This document shows, piece by piece, positions 46,773 through 59,017 of a stretch of DNA of 64,000 nt. A model generated the notes under the pieces. It saw only the letters and a list, made by a program, of their open reading frames with translations. It was not told the DNA's origin and did no database searches. The position numbers and the translations under genes were made by a program. Origin of the DNA: Lentinula raphanica (Eukaryota > Basidiomycota > Agaricomycetes > Agaricales > Omphalotaceae); NCBI GenBank assembly GCA_027919835.1, contig JANVFP010000007.1:496001-560000 (forward strand), read 5' to 3'. Position 1 is the stretch's first letter. Every line of letters begins with the position of its first letter.

Positions 46773-48075
46773 CTATATCTGTTTATTATGAGTTGAGAGA
46801 ACCTACGAGTACTGTCTCGGCGTTTTGGGAAGTCTCTAAGTCTCTCTCTCCTTCAACGTAGGCGAAGTCGAGCACAACGAAGGATCTTGCTAGTCGGTGT
46901 TCAGTCCTGGCAGCGATACGGGTATTTATCCCGTGGAAAACAATGAATCCGTGAAGAACAATAATCAATAGTTGTGTATGCCAACCTGACAGTTTAGAAA
47001 AACAATAAACAATTAGTCGTTACTTCAAAAGATAATAAGACGTCGAGTGATTCATCCCATCGTAACAACTCACAGCTGCATCCTTCGATCAATCTATCCA
47101 CGGTTCGGTGATTTATCTCGAGAAGAGACGGTAACGATAAGCCTTACGGTCATTGAGCAATGAGAAATCGTATATGCCGAGATGGTACATTAGGGGTAAG
47201 ACTCAGGAGCAGACTTTGGGCTCGCTTCCTGACTGATACCGATAGTCCTGGATATTAATGTTCGCTCTAAGAGTCGCAGATGATCAGAACAATTGTTAGT
47301 CGAGAAGGTTCAAATCGCGAAGGGAGTTGGTGATACCTGGTTCCATACTGCTTCGTCGCCTTCAAATGATTCATTCTATCACCGAATGGTAAGTACGATT
47401 GGGTTATACCGTCGTAAAACTGCCACATGTTACAATTCGAGTCAGGAGTCGAAGCATCGCATTCGCTTCCGCAGTGACAGTAGAGCAAAACCAAAGAGTC
47501 CGAGCATAAATTTCCTTGAAGCCGTGACATCCTGAGAATTGACGATGCCTTTGCAAGCCCTTTACTTGTTGAGTTTCGAAAGGGATCTGTTCTGAATGTG
47601 AGCTGGTTGTCTTTCATCAGTGGTGCTTCAAAGGGGTGTTGAAGAAAGAAAGTGAGGAGCTTTCGAAGCTGATGAGAATTGACCGGAGAGTCTGGGCGTC
47701 AAACTTTCAAGTGTTCAACCAATGAACCAATCATTCCCAGCGTCAATCAATCGTCAGTTCTTCCTTTCTATCCTTTATATTCTCGGGAACGTACAAACTA
47801 TAATGAAAGAACATTGCGGAGACTTTTCATGAAGAAAAAGACCAAACGCAAAGCTTCTGTGGTGGTCCAAAAGACTCAAGCGTAGAATGCTGAGAGTCAT
47901 GCCAGTGTAATAGAGAACAAGAGGCGTGGGATAAATCAAAATAATTTCAAAGCCCGTAGGGGTCGAGCAAATTGACCTCTCCTCAACCCCAATCTACTTC
48001 AAAAACTTGGATGCCAACAAATCTCAACTCTACTACGCTAAAAAGCCATCTCTCTCTCATTTCTTCACTTGTCGC
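46773..48075. other. Divergent intergenic region
   Basis: Upstream region of two diverging genes. A minus-strand ATAAATA near 46922 may serve the gene at 46772. Short frames without support; no repeat seen. Confidence 0.45.
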
Positions 48076-51000
48076 ATGGACTTGAACTCTGCAAAAAATA
48101 CAGCCGATGTCACTGTTCGCCTTCTCATCCGATACCACAGGCAAAAACCAGATTACGCCTCCTTTCACCCACAAGGTCCACCAATCAACACTGGTCAAGT
48201 ACAAAAAGAAATATCACAACTAGGACTTCCGTACTGCAGAAAGGACGCTATCGAAGTAACTCGTCTTGGTCAGATTCAAATCGAATGGTATTTTACATCA
48301 AGTTCGGTAAGAGAGACTATCCAAACCAGTTTTCTGCAAGCATGCTCAAATCAAGCAGAAGGGCCCTCAAAGCATGTCGCGGAAGTTATGCGCAGAATCA
48401 AATAGCTCCAGGGCCAAAGAGATTGAGGATTGGATGCATCAGTACTACATGTGCGTTAAACTGAGCTCTCCGAAAGTACGACTTTTTCATTCCTAAACTT
48501 GATGTCGCAAAGTTTTCGTATCACAGTGACATGCAAGGAAAAAGGGTGTCAGTCCCTTCATCATTCGTTCGCTCGTTTCTCATATGAATCTTGCATCGAC
48601 TAGGTCCACCTAGGCTCATAGTAAAAATACCGGCGGACCCATCTTACAATAATCTTCCAGTATTTCGCCAGCATACACCCTCCACGCCTACGGGGGATCA
48701 CGGTACCTACGCAGAAAACTTTGACGATCAGTCTCCGGTTGGTGTTTCTCGTCCTGACTTAACCTGGAAAATGTTTCTGACGCAGTTCACAGAGACTGGG
48801 CCGTTATTCCATATCTGACACCACCGACTATTCGATCAGTAATCGCAACAAGAGCCCTCATTCATCATCTATCGCCTCCACACCTCGGTCGAGGAGTCCT
48901 GCCACCACCGCGGTTGACCACGAGCCAATGAATCATCTTGTCCCTCCTTCGACAAGTACAACGTTTGTAGAAGATTCCATACCTCGAGCGAAGAGTCCTG
49001 CGACTGTTTCGGTCGATAACGAGCAAACGGATTCTCTTGTACCTCCTTCAACCAGCACGACGCTTGTGGAAGATTCAACCTACTCCGAAGCTGGTTTCAA
49101 AGTCGAACAAATGAGGAGTGTTTGCACGCCTCCTCGGTATAAAAGGGAGCGGGAAGATGATTTTTCACCGCGTGATCGTTCAAGGTCATCAACGATCAAG
49201 GTGTGTAATGCTCAAAATATCCTTCCACATTATATAACCTAGTACTTTGTAGCGTTCTCGATGGGATTCTTCAGAACAATCCAGGATTCAAAGATCGCCC
49301 AAACAGTCTGCCTTCAAATCTGTCTCATCGTCACCCAATACCAGGTCCTTCAATTCTTCAACGGCGTTTCGACGCGGTGAACGCGAAAGCCCAAGAAACT
49401 CTTTTTCTCAGAATTTTTCTAGCTATCGACGGAGTTCCTCGGTCTTTCGATTCGGTCCCCATCCGGAACTGTCTGATAACGAGCATGATGGGCGTCTACC
49501 TCAAAGAACACCCACTCTATCTCTTTCAGGGCATATGGCATCGTCCTCAAATTTTGACGACCATGCATCACAGAAAGACACAACGCCATCAGGAGCAGAC
49601 CCTTCGACAGGTCAAGCTGGCGAAGATACCAAAGCCTCAGCACCTACAACTACGAACGCACCTCCGCCGTCGTTACTGCCCATCTCTCCGGTGGACCTGT
49701 CAAAACTCATCGACGCAATCTCAACGGTCACAGCGTCCGCTGCTCCCTCCAATTCGTCTGAAGCTCCTGTCTCGGATCAGGATTCTGCTGCGAGAACACT
49801 GACCCCCATGTCCACGGATACAGATTCAACAAGCGTCAATTCTACTACAATATCAATGTCAGATATTGCTAGTCTTTTGAAAGCATTGCCAGCCGCATCA
49901 TCGCTTCCTGCTTCTCAGCAGCACCAGCAGGCCACGAATCCGTCGTCAGCTACAGAAGTCGTCTCCGACTCAATACCAGCGCAAACTTCTGTTTTTGCAC
50001 CGTCTTCAACAGGGACACCCCTCGTTCCCATGCAGACCTCTCATGGGCAACATGCGTATCCAGCTTCGCATTCGCATGTGGATCCATACCAATACCCATG
50101 TTCGTCGTATGTATATCCGCCCTCAGGCGCGCAGGCAAATTCGCAGTCTTCTACCGCATTTCCTGCAAATATCGCTCAACCTGTCGATGTCCAGATTACA
50201 GAACCACCCTCCACAGGCAACTCCAGTAGTCTTCACGTCAAGGAAGAACCCATCGATGTTTCGTTGTCCAAGAAAAAGGAAATTCCAGCTGACGCGAATT
50301 CAAGGTCTACTGGAATGACGCGAATCTTTCAGCTTCGGTCAGATTTGATCCAGACAAGGAAAGAAATCCGCGAGCGTTCTCAGAAAGAGAAATCTGTATT
50401 GGCAGAACTCGCAAAATTGGTTGAGAAGCTCAAGCTCGATTTTGTATTGGGTGAGCGGGACGGGGATGGATTCGAAGGTTTCGGTAATGGTTCCGAGATC
50501 GAACTGGGCCTTCATAACGACGAAGAGTTTATGGAGAGGCCCAGTTCGAGTGAAATTGAGGCCGGTGAATATTTTGATTGTTCTTCCTTCGATGAGCAGT
50601 TTCCTGACATGTGGAGAACAGACCTTCAATCCAGCATACTCATCATGCAGGCCCAGCTCTCGAGCGAGCGCAATGGACGAAAACAAGCAGAACAAGCCAA
50701 GACTGACGCGGAATCTGCCAAACGTGACGCTGAAGCTGTCTTAAAGGAACTCGTAGAACGTGTATGTGAAGCCGAACGCTCGGTGAAGGAAATAGAACAA
50801 AGATTCAAAGCCACCGAGGCCGCCCAGGGCAAGGTCGAGGATGAAAAGAAAGAACTCCAGCTCAAACTCCAGGAAGCACTCGACCGGCGACGAGAGGCGG
50901 ACCAACTTCGCAGGACTGCTGAGCATGCAAAGAATGTAGCAAACGACCGGAGGAAGGAAGCCGATGACATTCGGAAAGATGCAGAGTACGAATTACGCCA

Positions 51001-51400
51001 GGCCAAGAACCGACGGTGGGATGCGGAAAAGGCAAGAAAAGACGCAGAACATGATAAACGCAGAGCCGAGTCAGACAGACGGGATATGGACGAGAAAAGG
51101 CGAGTGGCGGAGCAAGGTAGACGTGATGCTGAGTCTGCGTTGCGTGAGATGGAAGAACGGTGCAAGAATGCTGAGCTTGCGCGAAAGGAGGCTGAGGAAC
51201 GAACACGGGTGGCAGAAGCATTCGTGGATGATGTGAAACGGGAGTGCAAGGAACCCTTTGTCGTCCCTGCTCTGGTGGATGCATTCTTCAGTATCTCGAA
51301 GCTGACAACCAAAGCGAATGAGGTGGAGACTTTATGCAGCATAGACGACTCTCACAAAGCCAAAGAGGCATTCGAGCAATCCTCCGTCGAAGCTGCGTAA
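48076..51400 (+). CDS. Large coiled-coil protein, unknown
   Basis: Six-exon model, 1007 residues: 48076-48306, 48359-48450, 48527-48547, 48614-48737, 48793-49200, 49253-51400. The last two exons are well supported: the frame runs open through 49253-51400 and the AAG/CGT join is in phase 0. The first four are inferred from splice signals, so the safe minimum is the 621-residue frame from 49535. A globular start (VRLLIRYHRQKPDYASF) is followed by a long Ser/Thr-rich region with repeated LVPPSTSTT-VEDS units, Arg-Ser stretches, a QQHQQ region, then a coiled coil of about 230 residues rich in AEKARKDAEHDKRRAE-like heptads. It may be a scaffold; no orthologue assigned. Confidence 0.6.
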
Positions 51401-51678
51401 ACAATTACCAATATGCATCTTGACATCCGTATGTTTTTATCCTCCGTACTCATTGCATGGTTTATTTATCATCGCACAACTATTTATTGTATCACTCACT
51501 CCTTGTACTATATTCAGACTGGTTAATAACTGCATTGCATTGCTATTCGTCGTTGCTTGGTGCTTCTGACGATCTCAATCATTTCACTCGCCATTGACTG
51601 TATGGATCCAGCTCGTATCATATCATACCATATGTGACACACGAAACTAATTCATCATTACACAGAACACCTTGTGTT
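51401..51678. other. Convergent intergenic region
   Basis: AT-rich spacer between the coiled-coil gene and ARD-like tandem copy 1; nothing else seen. Confidence 0.5.
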
Positions 51679-52515
51679 TCAGCGTTGAGTGCTGAACTTG
51701 TTCAGATAATTCAATCGTACAGGATGATTATGATTGCCTTCTGCTTTGATCCAGTCGATGTCCGATGGTTGGACATTCTCCTGCGTGGTCCATCAGGGTA
51801 CAGGTCAGTTCTATTCAACAAGAGAAACATACATTAGTCCACACTAAGGCGTCAAGGTACCCATCCGGATCCTCGAAGGCCACCCGCATGTGAGCCCCTT
51901 GATGCATATGCATAAGCACTCCCGACGTGAGGATGACGCGAATCCATTTGTTCTCGATGGGATCTACCGAATGTACGATATTGATTGTCAACAGCAGCCT
52001 CATAAGAATATCGCTGTGGCCAATCCTGGCATACCTTCAATGTCTAGATGGGCTTTTCCGGCGATGAACAGAGCCATGCAGCTTGCTGTGGGAATATAGC
52101 TTGTGTAGGAGTGAGTACACACTGGCAAAATGAGTCAATCATACAGTCAACTCACTGGTCCTTTGAAGCCTGCAGCTTGACGATCATCCTGGCTTTTGAT
52201 TCGATCTGTGAGTGTAACCAATGACTTTTGAATACAGAGCATGTCGCCTCAGCTGAAAGTATCCTGTGGACTCACGGATTCCGAGTCAGTGCTCTCGATT
52301 GTGTCCGCTGCTGACATGGTGAACTTATCCGTAGGTCTTGTATAACCAGCTTGGATAGCAATTTTGGCGGCTTGTTTCTCGATGTTGTCCCCGCTCAACA
52401 TCCAGGTTTGCCACCCAAGAGCGGCCACCCTGTCTGATGGAGCAGGAGGAAGGTTATCGTGAGGAAGCGAGATAACTCCCGGAGGACTATCATGGTAGTG
52501 GGCGCGGATAGACAT
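51679..52515 (-). CDS. ARD-like cupin, tandem copy 1
   Basis: Five-exon model, 189 residues: 52515-52276, 52205-52156, 52081-52035, 51963-51833, 51780-51679. Start AHYHDSPPGVISLPHD and GWQTWMLSGD, strand block NKWIRVILTSGVLMH, and ending NHPVRLNYLNKF match the acireductone dioxygenase fold in order and length. The metal-binding HxHxxxE of ARD is absent: the matching stretch reads LQASKDHCMALFIAG. The later His may survive in QGAHMRV. A pure ARD activity in methionine salvage is therefore unlikely; a pseudo-enzyme or altered chemistry is possible. A TATA-like CATATAAG sits about 50 bp upstream. Copies 2 and 3 have identical exon lengths. Confidence 0.7.
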
Positions 52516-53394
52516 GCTGATGGGTATAATTCAGCTGAGGCGGGCACTGAGAGAGTACAGGTTCTTATATGCCAGGTATTGTGTCAAGGGGTAAGTTGAG
52601 CGGGGCAGAGGAATCTCCATGTGTATCTACTATCAAGGGGCTCACCTCTTATCTGACTCGCAGCATTCTCAGGAAAAGCATCCTCTACGGCCAAATATAC
52701 GGCCCAAGTCAGGTGTGGTTGACATTCAAGATACAGAAAGCTTGAACAAGCTTTCATTCCAAGCTAGTATAAGATTTTTCGGAATTTGTCAGGATACGCT
52801 GATGAGATGATAATCATTCAACAGAGACGGACACTTGGCACGTTGGACTCTTGCAATTTTCTTCGACGCGCATACTACTATCAAGCAGATTGCAAGCTTC
52901 CTCTATGATGAAGCTCAGTCTGGTTGAAGATTCAAATTACCTTGCTCAGTAGCGATGTCTATGAGACATCATGGTCTTGAACCCTCTTTATCTACTCGTT
53001 TAGTCAAATTTTGAGAAGTCTTAGGACTTCATTGAGCAATTATCTCGGCTCTCACCCAGATTATTCGTGAGATTGGTGACGAGCTTGCTAATTTTCGTTA
53101 CTTCACAAAGACGACACAAAAGAGTCGAGTCTCGACCGAGTTTTTGTTGAAGGATGACACGGGCCCAAGAATCCTGAAGGAGGAAAGGGTGACGCATCAA
53201 TTGTGAGGGGAACTTCAAACCGAACATCTTGAGTCATGATTCGACGTGTAAAATACATGAGAACAGTTGATGAATAATTTCTCAACATGCAGACCGCTGG
53301 CAGAACGACAGTGTCCCTCCCGGCGCTAGAACTTTAGAGAACCGGAATCTCGAGTCTGGATTGAGTCTCATCAGCTCAATTGAGCTTGATATTC
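52516..53394. other. Spacer within the tandem array
   Basis: Contains a segment (52570-52745) that is closely repeated at 54285-54460 and shares an open plus-strand frame with it, and a segment near 53281-53390 repeated at 54771-54890. No independent gene supported. Confidence 0.55.
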
Positions 53395-54234
53395 TCAGCG
53401 GTGGGTGCCGAGTCCGTCGAGATAATTCACTCGTACAGGATGATCATGAATGTCTTCTGCTTTGACCCAGTCGATGTCCGATGGTGGGACATCCTCCTGC
53501 GCGGTCCATCAGGGTACAAATCAGTTCTATCGAACAAGAAAAACATACATTGGTCCACGCTAAAACATCAAGGTACCCATCCGGATCCTCAAAAGCCACC
53601 CGCATGTGAGCCCCTTGAGGCATATGCATAAGCACACCCGACGTGAGGATGACGCGAATCCATTTGTTCTCGATGGGGTCTACAATGTATGATATTGAGT
53701 GTCAACAGCAGCCTCATAAGAACATTACTGTGGCCGATCCGGCAGCTGGCATACCTTCCATGTCTAGATGGGCTTTTCCAGCAATGACCAGACCCACGCA
53801 GCTTGCTGTAGGAGTATAGCTTGTGTAGGACTCAGTACACAGAAATTAGCTAATCATACAGCCTTCGACTCACTGGTCCTTGGAAGCCCACAGCTTGACG
53901 GCCATCCTTGCTTTCGATTCAATCTGTGAGTGCAACCAATGTGTTTTTGAATACAGAATATGTCGCTTCAGCTGAAAGTATCCTGTCGACTCACGGATTC
54001 CGAGTCAGTGCTCTCGATCGTGTCCGCTGCTGACATGGTGAACTTATCCGTAGGTCTTGTATAACCAGCTTGGATAGCAATTTCCGCTGCTTGGCTTTCG
54101 ATATTGTCCCCGCTCAACATCCAGAATTGCCACCCAAGAGCGGCCATTCTGTCTGAGGGAGCAGGGGGAAGGCTATCGTGAGGAAGCGAGATAACTCCTG
54201 GAGGACTATCATGGTAGTAGGTGCGGATAGACAT
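53395..54234 (-). CDS. ARD-like cupin, tandem copy 2
   Basis: Five-exon model, 189 residues: 54234-53995, 53923-53874, 53801-53755, 53679-53549, 53496-53395. Exon lengths equal those of copies 1 and 3 (240, 50, 47, 131, 102 nt). Start TYYHDSPPGVISLPHD; strand block NKWIRVILTSGVLMHMPQGAH; ending DHPVRVNYLDGLGTHR. Like copy 1 it lacks HxHxxxE (KLWASKDHCVGLVIAG). It is nearest to copy 1 at the N-terminus. It is intact, with no stop or frame break. Confidence 0.7.
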
Positions 54235-54893
54235 ACTGAAGGATATAGTTCAGCTGAGGTGGGCAAGAGGGTCCTTATATGAGTACTGTGTCAAGGGGTA
54301 AGTTGAGCGGGGCAGAAGAATCTCCATGCGTATTGGCAGCTACCAGGGGGCTCACCTCCTATCTGACTCGCAGCATTCACAGGGAAAGCATCCTCTACGG
54401 CCAAATGTATGGTCCAAGTCAGGTGTGGTTGACCTTCGAGATACAGAAAGCTGACACTTTCCCGGATCTCGAGTTATAAGCTCTTGAGATCGTCAGGATA
54501 CGCCGATGAGATGATCGTTGGACTGTCACGTTTGACGCCTGCGAGGACTTCATAGAGCAATCAGCAAAGATTGTTCATGAAATTGGTAGGAAGCTTGCCA
54601 GTCTGCGTTACAAGTTCGCAAAGACGACACAGAGTCGAGTGAGTTGCCATTGAAGCAATTGACAGGTAACGCCTAATCATACATCAATTTCGAGGAGAAA
54701 CCTCGACGCGAACATCTTCAAATTTCAATGCGTAGAATAAGTACAAGAGAGTACTTCATAAGTGAGTTCTCAAAGTGCAGACCGCTGGAAGAACGACAGT
54801 GTCCCTCTCAGCGCTAGAACTTCAATCAATTTTGGAGAACCGGAATCTCTAGTCTGAATTGAAAATCAGCTCGCTCGATTGAGCATGATATTC
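54235..54893. other. Spacer within the tandem array
   Basis: Counterpart of the preceding spacer, with the repeated segments at 54285-54460 and 54771-54890. The second segment contains GACCGCTGGAAGAACGACAG. Confidence 0.55.
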
Positions 54894-55736
54894 TCAGCAT
54901 TGAGTGCCGAGTTCGTTCAGATAATTCAAGCGAACAGGATGGCCGTGAGTGTCTTCTCCTTTGATCCAGTCGATGTCCGATGGTGGCACATTCTCCTGCG
55001 TGATTCATCAAGACACAAGTCAGTGCTATCAAACAAGAGAAACACACATTGAACCACATCAAGACGTCGAGGAACCCATCCGGATTCTCAAAAGCGACCC
55101 GCGTGTGGGCCCCTTGAGGAATATGCATAAGCACTCCTGGCGTAAGGATGACGCGGATCCATTTGTTCTCGATGGGGTCTACAATGTATGGTATTGAGAT
55201 TCAGCAGCTGAAGAATATCGCTGAGACAAAACTGGAAACCATACCTTCGATGTCATAATGGCCTTTGCCGTCGACGATCAGAACCATTGAGCTTGTTGTA
55301 GCAGTATAACTTGAGGTGAGATAATTCAGGTTCCAGATAAACAAGGTAAGCTGACGGATAGCTAACTCACTGGTCCTTTGAAGCCTGCAGCTTGGCAGTC
55401 ATCTTGACTTTATCCTCGACCTATGATAAGCAAAACCAAAGCTCTTTGAATACAAAATATCATACGGCCTCAGTCAATAGAACGGCGTCGACTCACACTT
55501 TCCGATTCAGCACTCTCAATCGTTTCCGATGCCAACACGTTGATCTTATCCGTAGGCTTCGTGTATCCAGATTGAGTAGCAATCTCCGCTGCTTGCTTGT
55601 CAATGTTGTCCCCGCTCAACATCCAAAGCTGCCATCCAAGAGTCGCAATTCTGTCCGATGGGGCAGGAGGGAGGCTATCGTGAGGAAGGTTGGTAGCACC
55701 CGGGAGACTGTCATGGTAGTACGTGCGGACAGACAT
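54894..55736 (-). CDS. ARD-like cupin, tandem copy 3
   Basis: Five-exon model, 189 residues: 55736-55497, 55420-55371, 55291-55245, 55178-55048, 54995-54894. Start TYYHDSLPGATNLPHDS; strand block NKWIRVILTPGVLMHIPQGAH; ending GHPVRLNYLNELGTQC. It is the most diverged of the three, with many conservative changes (GYTKPTDKINVLASET). HxHxxxE is again missing (LQASKDHSMVLIVDG). The acceptor before exon 3 needs AAG rather than CAG, but the frame is kept. Confidence 0.7.
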
Positions 55737-56189
55737 GCTGATAGGCTTGATTCGTCGAAATTCTCATGAGGGGCACATATAAGAAGTGCTTAATATCTGC
55801 CAAGGTGTCATTTGAACGGCGCAGAAGAATATCCATGTGTATCAGGTGGCTCGATAGCTCACTTCTTATTCGGAATGGCGAACATTCTCATGACGAACAT
55901 CCGGAGTGGATGGATATGCGATAAGTGTTAAGAGATAAAGGCAAAGAGAGAATGAGATGATTCGAGCAGGACTCAGGAGAGTTCAAGGTTCTCACGTTAG
56001 GCGCCTGCAAACCAACGCGCGCCTACGGGCCGACGGTCACGAACTGCCACCACTGCTGTTTGACTCACCCAACGTCTACCAGACCGATAAATTCAGTTCC
56101 ACAAGCTCAAAGCTTGAACAGAAATTAGGAAGTAACAAAGCTCAGCTTCACCGTTCAGCCTTCAAGAATGCTCTTTAGCGGACCTGCGC
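55737..56189. other. Upstream region of tandem copy 3
   Basis: Holds a short diverged relative of the upstream segments of copies 1 and 2 (around AGAAGAATATCCATGTGTAT). No gene supported. Confidence 0.5.
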
Positions 56190-57450
56190 TTACATGTATC
56201 GTTTATGTGGATAGTAATACACAGGCTGAGGACGGTATGATATAACCTGGTAAGCTGGGTTCGAAGTTTCGAAGGATCACATACCTTTTCTCTAATCCAT
56301 CCGGTATCACGTAGATTCTTCTCAGCCTTCTGGCTCTCGTCCCTTCGCTCGTTCTCTTTCCCCTTTCTACTCCCGTTCGCTTTCACTTTCTCATTCCTAG
56401 ACCTCGACGAGGAAGAAAAAGTCCTTTCGTCGTTCTGTGACGACACTTCAAACTTCTCTTTGAACCCAGGACCCGATTCCAGGATATCACTCTCAACATA
56501 ATCACTGCGTCCCAGGTAATCATCGCCAGTCAACCAATACACACTCATCTCCACCTCGCTCTTTGGACGTCTGTAACCCATCTGTGTGTACCCCGCAAGC
56601 TCGTTATCGTCGTCGTCTTCCACAACTACCTCCCTCCAAGTGACGATCGTGACCGTCCGTTCAGGGCTTGACTCGATCAGGCGGCTAGAAACGACTTTAT
56701 ACTGATGCCCAATGTGGCCGCTCGCATTCCGACCGTTGCGGCTGATGGTTTGACGGCAGTGATTCGGGTTATGAACCTGGCCATGGCTTGGCTTGTGATT
56801 ACGGCGGGTTTGGGAATTGGAATGGGGTTGGGGTTGGGGATCCGAGCTGGACTTTGAGCGACTTTTGTTGCTCGGACTCGGGTTGAACATTCCATTTTCT
56901 CTGCCTTTGTCCCTCGAACCAGAACCAGAACTGGTCCGATATAAATCTTCGTAGAAAGGCATCGTCCCCGTTCCGGTCATCGTCCCCGTGCCAGTGAAAC
57001 CAGTACCCGGCTCCGCCTGAACTCGCTCGACCAACTCAAAGCTCTCGCCCTCAATGTCATTGTGCATGTTTGCGTGCGTCTCAACGGTATACGCATCGAA
57101 TCCCGAGAAGAACCCGGAGAGGTCAGTGGAAATTGGAAGAGACCGGAGAGAGGTCGGAGTGAGGAGAGATTCACGGGAGGCAGGAAAAGAAGTAGGAAGA
57201 GAGGTTGTAGGAGGTCGATACGAGGTTGGTTTAAGCACTCGTCTTTGTTGTTGGCCGGATGGCTTTGTTGACTTGGACTTTCTTGGAGCTGAGTCGATGG
57301 AGAACCTGGATTCTGCGGAGATGAACCATCTGTTCTTCGATTCGTTCCTCGATTCATAGGAGGTGACGTACCGCTATTCTGCTCCATCATATCAACCCCA
57401 ATAGACCATTCTCTATGGTAGGTTTCTCGACGGGTCTCCGTATTCTTCAT
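56190..57450 (-). CDS. Disordered low-complexity protein, unknown
   Basis: Three-exon model, 380 residues: 57450-57372, 57312-56285, 56225-56190. Both introns are 59 nt, and all phases agree. The second-exon frame opens at a GTG at 57238, so the first exon is needed for an ATG start. Contains Ser/Thr/Pro-rich stretches, a Gly-Thr repeat (GTGFTGTGTMTGTGTM), Asn/His/Gln-rich stretches, a short ordered piece (RTVTIVTWREVVVEDDDDNE) and a Lys/Arg-rich end. If the last intron is retained, the protein ends about 30 residues later. No known domain. Confidence 0.6.
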
Positions 57451-59017
57451 ACCCTGTAGGGACGAGCACAAACTCTGGCTGCAATGATGAACGAAGGAAG
57501 CAAGGAAATATCAATACTACGCCACCGAGTAAAACGGGTTATCATATATCAGCACTCGATGTAGGTAGCAAGTGAACACGCTTGAATTCATCCTTGATAT
57601 TATAACTCAACATATTTCAACGCTGACCATCATATCTCCCCAACGTGAACAAACCACGAGGGAACGGCGTGTGTTTATTTACGAATATCAGTGTATCAGC
57701 CCCCCATGCGGTTCGATGCATTGCTGTGATGTATCGTGTTAGCTGCGTGGGTTGCACGTTGTCGTGGAATCACCCCGCACTACGACCTACTACACGCCTT
57801 CACCACGCCTCTGACGACGTCGGCAAGGTATGTTCGCCGACAGATCACTGTTATCACCTGCTACCACCATCAATCGGACCGAGAGGAGCACAAAGTGGCG
57901 GCTGCAGATGGATGCCATTGTACAAAGAAGGTCAAGCGGGAAGTTTGTTTTCTGGTCAGCAGTGTGCGGGATGACACGATGAACTCTCATGATGATTCTC
58001 GCCCATCATCACCACGCTACCTTCAAGTAACCAATCGAATATATCGCTCACGTCTTGATACTATCTGCTGCTCCCGCCGTCTAGTACAGTGTTCTTCGGC
58101 CTTCCCCATTGCTTATTCCTGATCCTTGTGTTGGTGATCTTAAAACTCGAATGGTGAATATCCTTCTCTATTCGACTTCAAAAGATCCTGATTTTTCGCC
58201 ATTAATCGGACGGACATACTTCCTGTTTTACGGGTGTATCAGGCTTCACATAAACGCTATGTTATCCCCATATGTGAGTGATTTTGCGAGTTGTCGTTAT
58301 GATTCCAGGCAATGAGTCCCCCTTAGGAAGGGAAAGTTGAAACTACTGGATAATCAAGTGCTCCGACGTGAAAATAAATATTACACAGCCGCTTGCATAA
58401 CACCAAGCAGGCACTGGGAGGCCTGTGCACGGTTCGCAGAAAACTGTTTCTAAGTTTAGAACTTGAAGCGTGAAGTTGGAATTTGAAGTCTTGCTTGCGA
58501 AAACAACGAACAAGAAAGCGTTGTCATCGAAAACTAAGGCATGGAAATCATGGGTCAGTTGCTACGAGTTGTTACAGTGAGAACAAGGACAGAGAACCAG
58601 CTCATTGTATCCCATTTCCACCCTGGCCTTAAGTTCTTTCTAACGAGCTGAGCATTCCATGTACGTCCTATGCTGTCCTATGGTACCTTTTTCCCAACTC
58701 CCGACGGCGAAACTGCACGTGGCCGTGTAGCGGATAAGTTCCATGCATTGTTTGCGAGTTTCAAGAATTGGCAATTTCGGATTTACTGCTACATCGCCCT
58801 CGAAAGCGGTGTCGCCCCCCTTTTTTCAATTTTTGTTTTGACACAGCTCATATGCCGAAATGCCACCTCGACGGAGTACAAATTTGGACCTTTGTTCGTT
58901 CTTTCCCTTCCTCTCTTCCTTCAAGCTCCTACCCCCCACCCACTTTCTCCAAAGTCGCCGTGTTCGAATCGTTCTTGCGATCCCCGCGATTTTTCCTCGG
59001 TTCCCTCTCACTAGTAC
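57451..59017. other. Intergenic region
   Basis: Two plus-strand frames (57736-58122 from GTG; 58670-59014 from ATG) show no family features and are not called. No repeat seen. Confidence 0.45.

Larger units (their letters stand above)
51679..55736 (-). repeat. Tandem array of three duplicated gene units
   Basis: Three units with the same gene in the same direction, with homologous spacers between copies 1-2 and 2-3. Copies 1 and 2 share more spacer sequence than either does with copy 3, which suggests a more recent second duplication. Confidence 0.8.

Noticed and set aside
50626..51342. 238-residue minus-strand frame opposite the coiled-coil gene
   Set aside because: It is a shadow of the Ala/Arg/Glu heptad codons on the plus strand; its Ser/Arg composition follows from that.
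57736..58122. 128-residue plus-strand frame
   Set aside because: It starts at GTG, has no domain and no splice support.
58670..59014. 114-residue ATG frame before the Cys-containing secreted protein
   Set aside because: No family features, overlapping frames on both strands are equally open, and it ends just before the better-supported gene.
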